A stretch of DNA of 64,000 bases from assembly GCF_026151205.1 (NCBI RefSeq), contig NC_087082.1, forward strand, positions 16,215,365 through 16,279,364, written 5' to 3'. Made by a program: the position numbers and the translations under genes. This document shows positions 22,201-32,647 of the stretch, one piece after another (the stretch's first letter is position 1; each line of letters opens with the position of its first letter). Source of the DNA: Bolinopsis microptera. Its lineage: Eukaryota > Ctenophora > Tentaculata > Lobata > Bolinopsidae. The notes below the pieces were generated by a model. It searched no databases, was not told the origin of the DNA, and worked only from the letters and a program-made list of their open reading frames with translations.

Positions 22201-25200
22201 ATATCGCAAAAACTCTCAAAGTTCAGCATACGACTTTTCTGAAACGGACGACAGTTCCAACGACAACGAGGAGCCGATATACGCTGTGGTGATCAAACCT
22301 CGGATCATATCTAAAAGTTTGGACCCCGCACAAGAAGACCTCAAGTTTGTGGAAGTGAAATCAGACTTTGGGTTCGGAGACTCAGTTGAGGAAGAAATAG
22401 AGCATGATGGAGCGCTAGAGGTGGGGACCTTGGAAGACAAGGTGGGGATCAGTGAGGGCGAGATGTATTGTCCAACCTCGGATTCAAGCTCTGGATGTCC
22501 AGCAAAAAGCCCTCGTCCAACAAAAAGAAGGCTGGAAGGTGAAGAAGTGGAAGGTAGAAATTGTGTGACCTCTTCTGACTTCATCTGAGTCCTAAATTGT
22601 CATCTTCTTACATTGAGAAACGTCGACAATCACTTATTCGACCCAAAAGTAAATCACTGTGCTCCTTTTTTATTATATTTCAATCACTGATAAACTGATT
22701 TTATTTTTACGTTACTGATTATATTTTGGTCATAGACTAGACGGCATAATCATGTCATAACCATGTCATAAGTTCATGGTTATGACGCCGGGCCTGTCTG
22801 AGATGGTTATGCCGTCGGGATTCTAGTCTATGCCCTATAATTTTGATTAATTCAATACCATACGGGGGAAAAATATTTGATAAATTCCTGATAAATGATT
22901 ATACCGTAACTAAGAACTATTCGTGGACTAGATGACATTACTGCAAGTTTTCGACATATCGTCCACTCAGCTCGAATATCCTAAATCGTACAATAATTTA
23001 TGGTTAGCAAATAGATATGGAAAACTATTTTTGGTTGGAGCAAATATACTGCTTTTAATATAGTACACCGTGCAGCTTAGTGCATGTTTATACTATACTA
23101 AATGTTTGTACTACTACCAAATGTTTGTGAAATCTGCTTGCTTTTTTTTCTTTTTTTTTTTCATGATGATTTTACTATTCCGTTAGCCGTAAAATTGCTG
23201 CAAAAGAGCCTAAAAGATTATCAATAGCTGCGTGTGTAAAGTTTGAGTGTTTCTGATTTTCTACTTTTTCGTATTAAAACTTGAATCTCGATGTTATTAG
23301 TCAGCTTCGATTACTGGTTTATTCTCTATTTGAAATCGACTATCCCTCTTCCAATTTCCTGAATTCATCAGATTCCTTGAATAAATTCCCACGGCAATTT
23401 TATAACCGCTATTTAAGTTGACCTTCAACATCTTCTGCTTAATAAGTTAATAGAAGTTTGAACACTATTAATCAGTCAAACTCCATGATCTCTATTTTTC
23501 TGTTTCAACCTTCTTCTTGTTTAATGTTTAACCGGGCTCTTGTTCAACTCTCTTCTTCAACCCTCTTCTTCAACCCTCTTCTCAACCTTCTATAAATAAG
23601 CCAAAAGTTTACAACGTAATATTATGTGAACGACCTCTTATGTATTACCTATTACTCCCTACCACTACTACTTCCTCTACCCCACCCCATCATATCACTC
23701 CCTTGTTACCTTGTCACTAATACCTCCTCTCTTGCCAGGACACAGTGCAGTGCCTGGGGTAGTGAACCGTGGGGCTGTTTCCAGCTCAGTTACTCGCAAC
23801 AGGAGCTTCACAATGGACCAGGGGCCGGGGATCATTCACACCCGACATGGAAGTAGGCAGGAACACTTGGAGGATAGACTCATGAGAAGCTGTTCGGGTA
23901 GGTTTATAATGCTGGAGTTTATAGACTCCTAGATATAGGATGAGACTCCTAGATATAGGATGAGACTCCTAGATATAGGATGAGACTCCTAGATAATAGA
24001 TATAGGATGAGACTCCTAGATATAGGTGAGACTCCTAGATATAGGATGAGACTCCTAGATATAGGATGAGACTCCTAGATATAGGATGAGACTCCTAGAT
24101 ATAGGATGAGACTCCTAGATATAGGATGAGACTCCTAGATATAGGATGAGACTCCTAGATATAGGATGAGACTCCTAGATATAGGATGAGACTCATAGAT
24201 ATAGGATGAGACTCCTAGATATAGGGTATTTAAAGCTCTGTTTAAAGTTACTGACGTATCCCTAAAGTGATTTATTCACATGAATTGCGAACATCATCCC
24301 AGCAATTCCAATATTTTTTACTCGGCTGGATTAGGTTTGCTGAACCTCCGTGATACGGCCAATTCTTTTAATATTTACCCTAGCATTGTGGATAAGATTG
24401 ACTGACTGTAGCTAGGGCGAGCAACCCACATCCATTCCATAAAACCCGTATCCTCAATAACCAATATCTAGGAAAAAACAAAATGAAAAAATCTCAGTCT
24501 GTAAAAGCTAGGTCCCCCATGAAACCTTCCCCGATCGGTGAGGCGTGTCACGTGACATTATATCTGATATCTTGGTCGTTATAATGGATTAATTGTATTG
24601 ATCATCATGGGACGACTCAATGCTCAATCGTTTTACCATGCTTTAGAATTTTGCTCATTCAATTACGTACAATTCATGATTTAGTAAAAGTGATTTAATA
24701 CGCTAATGTGTCCTGATGTAAAATGTAAGTCTGATATTTTGTATATTTTGTATATAACTGTTATGTATATTATGTAAAATTGTTTGGCACAATTTGTATA
24801 GAATACGGATGCAGATTGGGTCGGTGAACCGCAGATCGCTAATATCATACCACTTTTGCCTAGTTAAACCCTGATATTGCACTATAAACCCCTACTTTTG
24901 CCAAGTTAAACTCTGATATTGCACTATAAACCACTAGTTTTGCCAAGTTAAACCCTGATATTGCACTATTATAAACCCCTACTTTTGCCTAGTTAAACCC
25001 TGATATTTTACTTTAAAATTAAACCCCCACTTTTGCCAAGTTAAACCCTGATATTGCACTATTAAATATTATAAACCCCCCACTTTTTCTAACCAAATTC
25101 CAGACATGTTTTTCCCAGTTTCGGTGACCACCCCCAAGATGCAGCGGGGCGACAGAGACGATGCACGTGCTATGACGGTCAGCGCGGGGGTGTCAGGAGG

Positions 25201-26092
25201 CGCAGGGCCGCCGTCAGTGCCGCACAGAGCGCCGCCAGCACTGCCGCCTCGCACTCAGCGCCGCCGTGTAGAGGTGAGACAAGCAGCGGCTGAGCGTGTT
25301 ACAACTTGCATGGTGTGTTTCTGTCCTGTCAGGGATCTTACATATCAATCTTTCATATACCAATCTTACTTAATCTCACAAATAAACTCAATCTTACAAA
25401 TAGACTTAAATACATTTATTATCTTTTGCATCTGAATATTCTTTTAGTTTTTCTGATTGAAATTCTGGCATGTGCCTGATCACTCTGTATTGCCTTGTAC
25501 TGCAGACTTGCTAAGCCTTGAGGGTACTTGTACTGCAGACTTGCTAAGCCTTGAGGGTACTTGTACTGCAGACTTGCTAAGCCTTGAGGGTTATTGCCTT
25601 GTACTGCAGACTTGCTAAGCCTTGAGGGTTTGAAACAGTTAATATTATTCTAACGGGATGTTTCTGTTAAAATGTACCATATAGTAGGCTCCTTTTTCTC
25701 CAGGCAATGTACGACTGTGAAGCTGATGATATTGATGAGCTGAGTTTCAAGATAGGAGATATTATTGTGGTTGTAGAGGAGATAGACGACTCTTGGTGGG
25801 TGAGTTCCAATCTTTAACTTACACAGTGCTAGAGGGATACATTGTTACATTGTTACACTGTTACACTGTTACACTATTACACTGTTGCACTGTTACACTT
25901 TTACAGTGAATCAACCTTGAATCACTTAACAATTGTTCGATACTTGAGCTATCATTTAATTTGTTGACGAATATTTTTAGGGAACGCCAATTAAATCTCT
26001 CACTTCTTCAGTTCGGTATGATCGACGGTGACGACACTCGGAAGGGAATATTCCCGAAGAACTTTATTCGCCCCTACGAGGGTTCACGTTGA
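19280..26092 (+). CDS. 3' exons of an ASAP-like ArfGAP gene: Ser/Pro-rich region and C-terminal SH3
   Basis: The exons I can phase together are 19,280-19,446; 19,662-19,746; 20,218-20,259 (weak); 20,621-22,553; 23,739-23,897; 25,104-25,273; 25,704-25,799 and 26,012-26,092, ending in TGA. The encoded C-terminal ~900 residues are low-complexity, Ser/Pro/Lys/Glu-rich and contain PPPPPP (near 21,440) and APPALPPR, a typical SH3 ligand. They end in one SH3 domain: RRRVEAMYDCEADDIDELSF, then DDSWW across an intron, then DGDDTRKGIFPKNFI. From memory, RRV-x-x-YDC-x-AD, DELSF and RKGxFPxxF closely follow the terminal SH3 of vertebrate ASAP1/2, Arf GTPase-activating scaffolds of focal adhesions and endosomes. 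The BAR, PH, ArfGAP and ankyrin domains are not in the window, so the assignment rests on the SH3 alone. The 1.9 kb exon contains two one-base frame breaks (see findings). Confidence 0.65.
20621..22553 (+). other. Large Ser/Pro-rich exon of the ASAP-like gene with two frame breaks
   Basis: The exon is open in frame 1 to about 20,950, in frame 3 from there to about 21,866, and in frame 2 to the donor at 22,553. Each break needs one extra base. Both fall in A runs (20,948-20,950 and 21,863-21,866). With each break bridged, the joins continue plausible acidic/Ser-rich text such as NYSAQDPEGDIDDTDTEIV after the first and SFDIAIESEYSCLGEIPR after the second. The remaining text past the second break in the old frame is nonsense-like (LILPSNLNILVLVKF). 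It includes possible phosphotyrosine contexts (EPIYAVV, GSIYCEL). Confidence 0.7.
22557..23738. other. Intron of the ASAP-like gene
   Basis: AT-rich. Near 22,737-22,830 a palindromic cluster of CATAACCATGTCATAA and TTCATGGTTATGAC words can fold. A pyrimidine-rich tract with CAACCTTCTTC/CAACCCTCTTC repeats lies at 23,505-23,600. Nothing coding is seen. Confidence 0.6.
23925..24235 (+). repeat. 20-bp minisatellite, about 15 copies
   Basis: The unit is ACTCCTAGATATAGGATGAG, almost invariant, with one copy carrying an 8-9 base insertion and one a 2-base loss. It lies 28 bases past the donor at 23,897 in an intron of the ASAP-like gene. CTAGATATAGG is partly self-complementary. Confidence 0.95.
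24845..25085 (+). repeat. ~57-bp tandem repeat, about five copies
   Basis: The core word is AGTTAAACCCTGATATTGCA, followed by CTATAAACCCCTACTTTTGCC with small length changes. It ends just before the acceptor at 25,103 of the next exon, so the array abuts the splice site. Confidence 0.9.
25490..25632 (+). repeat. ~37-bp tandem repeat, four copies
   Basis: The core is ACTGCAGACTTGCTAAGCCT followed by TGAGGGT, with two spacer variants. It is in an intron of the ASAP-like gene. A TTACACTG pentamer-like array follows in the next intron (25,838-25,905). Confidence 0.9.
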
Positions 26093-26549
26093 CGAAACTT
26101 CAACATAGAACTACACTGTACTCCTAACACTGTATCCGGTGCAAATTAATACATTGTACATTGTACATTGTATTTTGTTGCAAATACACGTACTGAGGGT
26201 ATAACGGTGCAGTGAGTGGTGTACAGTGGATGGTTTTGACGAGCTACATTGCATTGCATGGTGGGAGTATGGTATACCATCTGTTGGACTGAGGCTTTTT
26301 GGGTGGTCTTGCGGAGGACTTTTCTTTTTAATTACTGAGACTGACCATGATGTATAGGTGAAATCACCGTGGTGAGGATATTGAAATCTTGGGATCTGCA
26401 AACATGTTGTAATTGTGTTTCTGATGCTATGATAAAAACACGATATTTCTTGACTTCTGCGTGACATGTCTGGTATGTTAACATGTGACTGTGTGTAGCC
26501 ACCGTTTTCCTTGCCCTTCCTTTATGTGTACGTTTATATTAATGTTTCC

Positions 26550-26555
26550 AATAAA
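26550..26555 (+). terminator. Poly(A) signal of the ASAP-like gene
   Basis: AATAAA lies 458 bases after the TGA, followed by a T/GT-rich stretch. It is the first canonical signal downstream and sets the likely 3' end of the transcript. Confidence 0.6.
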
Positions 26556-26599
26556 TCCTTATGCTTCTGTTTGACACGCCCGTTTTTTCTCTCATTTTT

Positions 26600-28390
26600 T
26601 AAAATGGGCTGTTTCCCTGTTAAAACTAACGTTTTATTTTATATTGCAGAGTTGCAACAACTTTAGAACTAAATTTTGATGTAGCGCTATCCGATTATTA
26701 TTTCAATTATATACATGTGAGCAATTATTTGTACAGTTGACTTTATAGTAATACTCTGAAAATTACTCCGTCCCGTCTGGGCTATTGAGCAAACTTATTT
26801 CTTATTACGATGTTAACTATAATTCAGCAAAATTCACAATTGACAAGCTGGACAGTGTTCAATTGTGGACATTAAAGTTGATTTTATCCAAAGATGATAT
26901 ATTTTCCAATTTAACATCTGTGTAACCGTTTCGGAACCTCTATAATTTTGTTGGTTTTAAAATTAACATTAGTTGTTTAAAGTTGCCATCCAATTCACTC
27001 CTCCTCTGTTGTCAATATGCTGCCCTAAATGTACGCAGCGTATAAAATCGCGTGGTTTTCTCACAATTGGTGGTTCACTCACTGTTCACACAGAATCGAC
27101 CGACTGAAAGTTGTGCTGTCATTCACCGCCATTTGCCGTTCAACCTCACCATACATATCTTCTACTATGATAATTGCAAATAAATATTGCTACCTTTATA
27201 AGGGGTAACGGCAATTTCTTATATGAAATAACACAGAACAAACTGAGTTTAGAATAGTGTACCGTTAGACTTATCAAAAGGGCTCGACTCCTTGAATCAT
27301 TAGTTAGGAATGGTAAGAGTAATAAACCCTGTGAATAAATTTGTAACAAGTTTTTCGACAGGAATGTGTTGTCCATAGTCCCAGGAACCTAAAAATTTGT
27401 AGAGCAATTTTTCTCTAGGCACCCAACATGGCTTTAACCATGTTAGGCGTTTAACAATCGTCAAGATGCATCATTCAGTTTGGAGGTATGCTGTGCATTT
27501 AATTTTGTAGGTCGTAGGGGAGCTGAGGATGCAGAGATCTTGGGATATTAGTGGCTCTATATTCCTATCTTCCCCGTCGTTATTACATAGAATATAATTC
27601 ATTTATTAAACCATCACTTCATTATATATCATGATTGTAACTCTTCCATTTTCACATTTAGGCAAATTGAGTTTAATCCAATAGTAATTGCATATGACTG
27701 TTACCATAACTTACCATTACCAATACCATGATTACGACCCATGAAAACATTTTCACTTCAACCATAGTTGCTACTGAGTTTAACCATTAACAAGTGTTCC
27801 ACCACTTTCATAACAGCACATAATATGTAAATTTGTCAATATTTAGTTATTATATTCAGTCTCATCATAGGACTATTTTAGGGCCCTCTGCTTTTTGGAT
27901 AACTGTTTGCAGCGCATTCTAAATTGGTTTAACTTTGATAAGATTTAAATTTGAACTCGGACTTGAATTATGAATTCGTTAACTCGATTCCACATTTTGA
28001 TTTGTGTTCTTTTATATGAACTTTCTGTAATTTTAATTTCAAATGACCGTTTTAAGTCTACTCTTTGAATTTTAGTATTTTTATTTGTCTTCGATTCTAT
28101 GTAAATGGTATGATAACAAAATACAAATAAGGCGCTTTAGTAATTATTAGTAACCCTCCCTCCAACTTTAACCACAACCACCGTGCGACATACGTCAACT
28201 AAAGTGCTTTCCCTAAAATTAAATCACGAGCCCAATTAAACAAAATATTGTTAAAAGGCCCCATGCAAATTGCAAGGGTTCACAATCCCATCACAGTGCT
28301 GGCAAGCACGACCGGTGCATTTATTGTGGGTATACTATGTACCCCCTTTACTATTATACCCCCTTTACTATTATACCCCCTTTACTATTA
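26600..28390. other. Intergenic DNA without recognisable gene
   Basis: AT-rich, with only short random frames. A CCCCCTTTACTATTATA tandem (three to four copies) lies at 28,340-28,410, directly before a GC-rich hairpin module. Confidence 0.5.
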
Positions 28391-28416
28391 TATATTATAT
28401 TATACCCCCTTTGGTA

Positions 28417-28495
28417 CACGTTACAAGCCTCTTTCGTGCACGCGAAGCGTGCACTCCGGCCGGAGGCGGCGGCCGAAGGCCGCCGCCTCCGGCAG
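28417..28495. repeat. GC-rich double hairpin module (M4)
   Basis: Two perfect hairpins stand side by side, each with the three-base loop GAA. The first is GTGCACGC-GAA-GCGTGCAC at 28,436-28,454. The second is a 16-bp stem starting GCCGGAGGCGGCGGCC at 28,459-28,493. The first contains GCGAAGC, known as an exceptionally stable DNA mini-hairpin. A second copy of the leading part (CACGTT, CA, CCTCT, TCGTGCACGCGAAGCG) is at 30,836-30,870. Confidence 0.9.
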
Positions 28496-28499
28496 GAGT

Positions 28500-29500
28500 T
28501 TTTCAGGCATTAAGACTCATCGGAAGTCGTTCAGCAGATTTATTTTTAGTTCAAAACATTCTAATTTGATGTCAAAGATGACAGGAATAAAAAATAGTTA
28601 TGTTGAGATTTTTAAGAAATTTGCATAAAATACTCGCCAGCACTGTTATACGAAATTCGGTAAAAAACCCAAAATCGCCATATTCAGGTGCCTTAAAAAC
28701 CATGTTAAAATCAAGTTAGAGATCTGAAATTTTTCAGGGCGTCTAGACGTTGACCAAATCGACTGCAAAAAAAGTTTCAGCTTTTTAGCTTGCTCCTTCA
28801 TAAAGATATTCGTCATTGAAGTTTGTGCTTTTTTGAAGAATTATTTTATAAAAACGTCAATTTTGCGATTTAGTATTCTCTGGTGTTGGGCCATGCCTTG
28901 GGTTGTGGAGCTTAGTTCTGCTTCGTATAGGTATAAATTGTGCATTAGGCTAGTTTTAAAGTTAAAAATCGAAAAGTTGCACACGTGGGGACACGCCCAA
29001 ATTGATAGAAAATTGCTAAAATCACTGAAAATTGCTGTTTTCGTCATTTTCTGTCAACTTTAGAGTGCCATTGTGATTACAGTTCTTCTTGAAATACTTT
29101 GAAACTTTGCATGCTTATCAAATTATATATAAAACAATTACATGCAAAAATTTACGGCGATTCAATATTGGATGCGCACGCAACGTCCGCTCAAAGTTTG
29201 CACGTGCGAAAGGTGAGAATTTTGCTCATTCGTGATTTCCAACAAATTCTGCTTTGCCACGACAGTTTAATGTCATTATAAATGAATTTAATGCCAACTT
29301 GAATGAGTATTAAGTGGCATATTCAGTCAGTGATCGACCGATATGCTTACCTAAACACAAGGAAATGTTTTTAAAGGAAAAATTTCGAAATTTTTGAAAC
29401 TTCCTCCTTATTAATGAAGATATCAGTTTATATTGCGACTTTATAAAGATATCAGTTTATATTGCGACTTTATAAAGTACCCTGACATTATAATCAAAAA
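28500..29500. other. Intergenic DNA, degenerate repeat character
   Basis: No gene is seen. A direct duplication of AGATATCAGTTTATATTGCG followed by ACTTTATAAAG lies at 29,418-29,476. ACACGCCCAAATTGATAG near 28,990 resembles words in repeat families elsewhere in the window. Confidence 0.4.
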
Positions 29501-29509
29501 GAGATGATA

Positions 29510-30028
29510 TTTTACCAAAACCCATAATCATGGGTTAGGTAGAGTGGACCGCTGCCAGTGTCTCTCTTTCCCAAACAAAAGGAAATGATATTAATTTGAT
29601 TGACCGTTCTCAAATGCAAAATGATACCGAGAATGAAATCGGTCGCTCGCTTTTCCCATTCATTTACAATTGTATTTGTAATAGATTAAGAAGATCTACC
29701 CAAAGGCAGCTGTACTCGGCAATAAAGATTCAATAAACTTCAGCTAATTCAATAAGTAATAACTACCACCCTTACCCCGAAATACTAGGTATCGACCCGA
29801 ACGCAACCCAAAGAGATTTTTACAGCATCTGATTGATGTATCTAATCAATCGAAACTTATTACAATTCGTAAGCCGTGAATGAATGGGAAAAGCGAGCGA
29901 CCGATTTCATTCTCGGTATCATTTTGCATTTGAGAACGGTCAAGCAAATTAATATCATTTCCTTTTGTTTGGGAAAGAGAGACACTGGCAGCGGTCCACT
30001 CTACCCATGATTATGGGTTTTGGTAAAA
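29510..30028. mobile_element. Tc1/mariner-type MITE with ~180-bp terminal inverted repeats
   Basis: Left end TTTTACCAAAACCCATAATC (29,510) pairs with right end GATTATGGGTTTTGGTAAAA (30,028). The arms match for about 180 bases (landmarks CAGTGTCTCTCTTTCCCAAA, GGAAATGATATTAA, AATGAAATCGGTCGCTCGCT). TA flanks both sides (29,508-29,509 and 30,029-30,030), the target duplication of Tc1/mariner elements. The left arm has a small duplication near GGGTTAGGTAGAG. No transposase frame lies between the arms. Confidence 0.85.
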
Positions 30029-30247
30029 TAATATATATATTTATACCCATGGGCGCGATCAGATTTCGACCGTTCTGTGTATATTTGTAAATGCTGATTT
30101 TAATGGTAAGTATTTAAAGTTAAGGTGCACAAATTTGTACTTCAAATCTTTATTTATCTTCACAATTACTTTAAAACCAAAACTAACTCGAATCCTAAAG
30201 CATAAACAGCTCAAATATTATTGTTTTACTTACCTGGGGCTGGGTAT

Positions 30248-30576
30248 CCTTGTATCACGTTGCGACCCCCACGGTCGTTTCACTATGGTGTATCATGTAT
30301 CGTCCTGACGATACAGGGGGAGCCGCGCACTTCGTGCGCGGCGGGTCATACAACGTATGACAAGGGTATCCCAGGCTATCATGTTCGAATAAAAATTCGG
30401 CGGAATGACAGGCTGAGCGCCGCCTAGTGGTAGTAAATTTGTAGGTTTATAACCTACCAGGACGCGCGCCGAGTTGGACTCGTCAAAGGTCCTAATATTT
30501 GGAACAAATATTTTACGAGTATCACCCGTTAAGAATTATTTGATGCGCGGCCCAGCTAGCAGTGCATCGTGCAACA
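30248..30576. repeat. Composite of four hairpin modules (M1, M3, M2, M5)
   Basis: M1 (30,248-30,362) runs TTGTATCACGTTG ... CCGCGCAC-TTC-GTGCGCGG ... CATAC-AAC-GTATG. M3 (30,398-30,424) is GGCGGAATGACAGGCTGAGC followed by GCCGC. M2 (30,441-30,530, minus) contains GTAGGTT-TAT-AACCTAC, GAGT-TGG-ACTC and AATATTTG-GAA-CAAATATT. M5 (30,542-30,576) is GATGCGCGGC ... AGTGCATCG. Each module recurs elsewhere in the window in other orders and orientations. None encodes a protein. Confidence 0.8.
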
Positions 30577-30579
30577 AAT

Positions 30580-31335
30580 TATGACATGATCGATTTCTTG
30601 ATCTTCGGCTTCCTTGTTCACTTTTTCGAAGTTACTATCTACCTCCACATTTTGTAAAAATGTACACTGAAAATGAGATGCAGGACCGAGGTAGTCTTGA
30701 CATATGTTGCATGCCACTTTTCGCGCCGATATTTGGATACGAAACATGACATGTATTAAAGGTGGTATATAAATAAAAAACAATTTTCAAAAAGCGGGTA
30801 TTACTGATGTTTTAAGCATGCAATATTTATTGTTACACGTTGCATACCTCTCTCGTGCACGCGAAGCGCCGAAATTGGAAGTGCAAGCGTGCATTCTGTC
30901 CAGCCGGGCGCCGCGCGCGATCAAAAGGGCCGGTTGCAGCGTGTGTCAAAATATTTAATGCACGATAACCCATTTGACGAAGATGGCCTGTACTGTGATC
31001 ATATTTCATATTTGTTGTTTTTACACAACTTTTGTAATCATAGATACTGAATATATGACAGATATTTTAATATTTTTACTGCATAATGATTGACCATTGT
31101 TAATGGTTTGGCCCGGCGCGCGTTACTTCGTAGCACTTGCCATCGAGAAGAAAGCGGCGCGCGCTACTTCGAAGAAATTTAGACGAGTAACATCCGTCAA
31201 AATAATGATTACAAATGATTTTTTGTTTTTGCTTATTGTATGAAACATTCATGATTTGCAAATTATCTGCTAAAATTTTGTATCACGTCATGACCCCCAT
31301 TGCCCATTGTCGTTTTTACTAAGTGGTATCGTGGC
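30580..31335. other. Intergenic, with a second M4-like hairpin module
   Basis: The M4-like copy is at 30,836-30,870. A GCGCGCG-TACTTCG word occurs twice (31,118 and 31,157). No gene is visible. Confidence 0.5.
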
Positions 31336-32023
31336 CAGTGACGTAATGAAGGGCCCCGCCGACCCTGCTGTGCAGGGGGGGGGGGGGGCCTTGATTCACG
31401 ATGTCAATCCTTCGCATCTCGCCGATCTGCATTGTATTACGTGGTGACCCCCACGCTACAGGGGAGCCGCGCACTTCGACGCGCAGGCGGGTCATACAAC
31501 GTATGACAAGATCTGCATACATGTGGTTGCGAGAAGATGCGCGGCGCAGCCCAGTAGTGCATCGCGCTACAAGGGGGCCCTTGTAATTTGTAAGTGTAGT
31601 TGCGCGTATGCAGATCGGCGAGATGCGAAGGATTGACATTGTGAATCAACAGTAGTGCATCGCTAAAATTTTAAGGGGCGCGCCAAATCACAAATCGTCC
31701 TTACAATTACGGTACTATCAAAACTGCGCGTTTTACTCTAGAAACACACTTTTTTAAAGATTTTACTATACCCGCGGCGTATCCACTAAAATCATTTAAT
31801 TTGTTCAATTTTAGGGAGGAGCGCCAACAGGGGGGCGCACGAGTGCGCGGCTCCCCCTGTATCGTCGAAACTCTACAGTGAAGCGACAGTGGGGGTCACC
31901 ACGTGATACAAAGCAACGCTACGCCACTGATTACTGGGCCGCGCTCAGCCTGTCATTCCGCCAAATCTTTATATTATTATGTTAATGAACATAATAGCCT
32001 GGGGTCCTCAGGTAACGCCACTG
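31336..32023. mobile_element. hAT-type MITE copy disrupted by nested insertions
   Basis: It starts CAGTGACGTAATGAAGGGCC, like the intact element at 45,565, and its body continues at 31,665-31,840 (GCGCGCCAAATC, CTGCGCGTTTTACTCTAGA, AATTTGTTCAATTTTAGGGA). The right end may be CGCCACTG at 32,023; the flanks ATCGTGGC (31,328-31,335) and ATCGCGGC (32,024-32,031) agree at 7 of 8 bases. A second CGCCACTG-like end lies at 31,928, so more than one event is layered here. A 259-bp palindromic element and M1 and M3 modules are inserted within. Confidence 0.6.
31391..31649. mobile_element. 259-bp element with ~42-bp inverted ends, nested
   Basis: Left end TTGATTCACGATGTCAATCC continues TTCGCATCTCGCCGATCTGC. 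The right end is the reverse complement with one mismatch and ends at 31,649. The interior carries an M1 module (31,429-31,510) and an M5 module (31,537-31,571). Related words (GATGTCAATTC, GCATCTCGCCGATCT) recur at 47,576-47,628. Confidence 0.8.
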
Positions 32024-32520
32024 ATCGCGGCCACGATACAGCTGCGCACTGCCACTCGTGTGCGGCAGCTGGTATACAACGTATGACAACTAACATTTTA
32101 AAACCGCAAAAAAAATCTGGTGAGAGTTGGGTTACCTGGTGAGAGTTGGGTTATATCTTGGTGACAGTAATGGTTTTCAATGTTCATTTTAATGTCCGTT
32201 CATAATTTTGTCCGACAAGGTATTCAAGTCAAGAAGCTGGAAGAGAATGCCGCGCATGTTACCTGGTTGATAGACGTTGTATAAATTTTTCGCGAAGATA
32301 AGACTAAGAGGTATACAACGTGTCGATGTGGCAATTATGAATAACCTGGGGACCGCAGGCTTTTATATTCAATTTCATAAACACAAATTGAAGATATATA
32401 GCGGAATGACATAACAGGCTGAGCGCCGCTCAGTAAAATAGAAATATAAGCGGAGATGCACAAGAGGTTTGCATTTCCGATAACGAACAAGTTTCCCATC
32501 CAAGCTTTGCCATTACAAGC
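32024..32520. other. Intergenic, module fragments and 3' flank of the aminopeptidase gene
   Basis: It holds an M1 fragment (about 32,033-32,092, ending CAACGTATGACAAC), a duplicated GGTGAGAGTTGGGTTA (32,119-32,153), and an M3 copy (32,400-32,436, GCGGAATGACATAACAGGCTG). No gene is seen. Confidence 0.5.
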
Positions 32521-32526
32521 TTTAAT
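32521..32526 (-). terminator. Possible poly(A) signal (ATTAAA) of the aminopeptidase gene
   Basis: TTTAAT on the plus strand reads ATTAAA on the gene strand, 122 bases after the stop. It is a common variant of AATAAA, and no canonical AATAAA lies closer. Confidence 0.4.
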
Positions 32527-32647
32527 TGCCAAACATTTTTTTCTGTTTGCGAAAAAAAAAACAACGATAATTGTATCAAAACAATCACAAATTTAACAAA
32601 TTAATTTCGACAAAAACTGAAAGATAAGAGTTCGCCAGTCCGGCCAC

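Noticed and set aside
22216-22584. Minus-strand 122-residue Ser-rich frame
   Set aside because: It is the antisense shadow of the acidic part of the ASAP-like exon.
23925-24235. Possible CRISPR array
   Set aside because: Units are contiguous with no unique spacers and the host is an animal; it is a minisatellite. The same holds for the other arrays in the window.
28417-28495. Rho-independent terminator or Helitron 3' hairpin
   Set aside because: The genome is eukaryotic and the hairpin is not followed by CTRR at the proper distance, nor is a TC start identifiable.
28248-28628. 126-residue frame
   Set aside because: It crosses CCCCCTTTACTATTATA repeats and the GC-rich hairpin module, with no protein-like conservation visible.
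30441-30530. Self-cleaving ribozyme in the M2 module
   Set aside because: Several hairpins are present, but the hammerhead core CTGATGA...GAAA is absent and no twister or HDV core could be matched.
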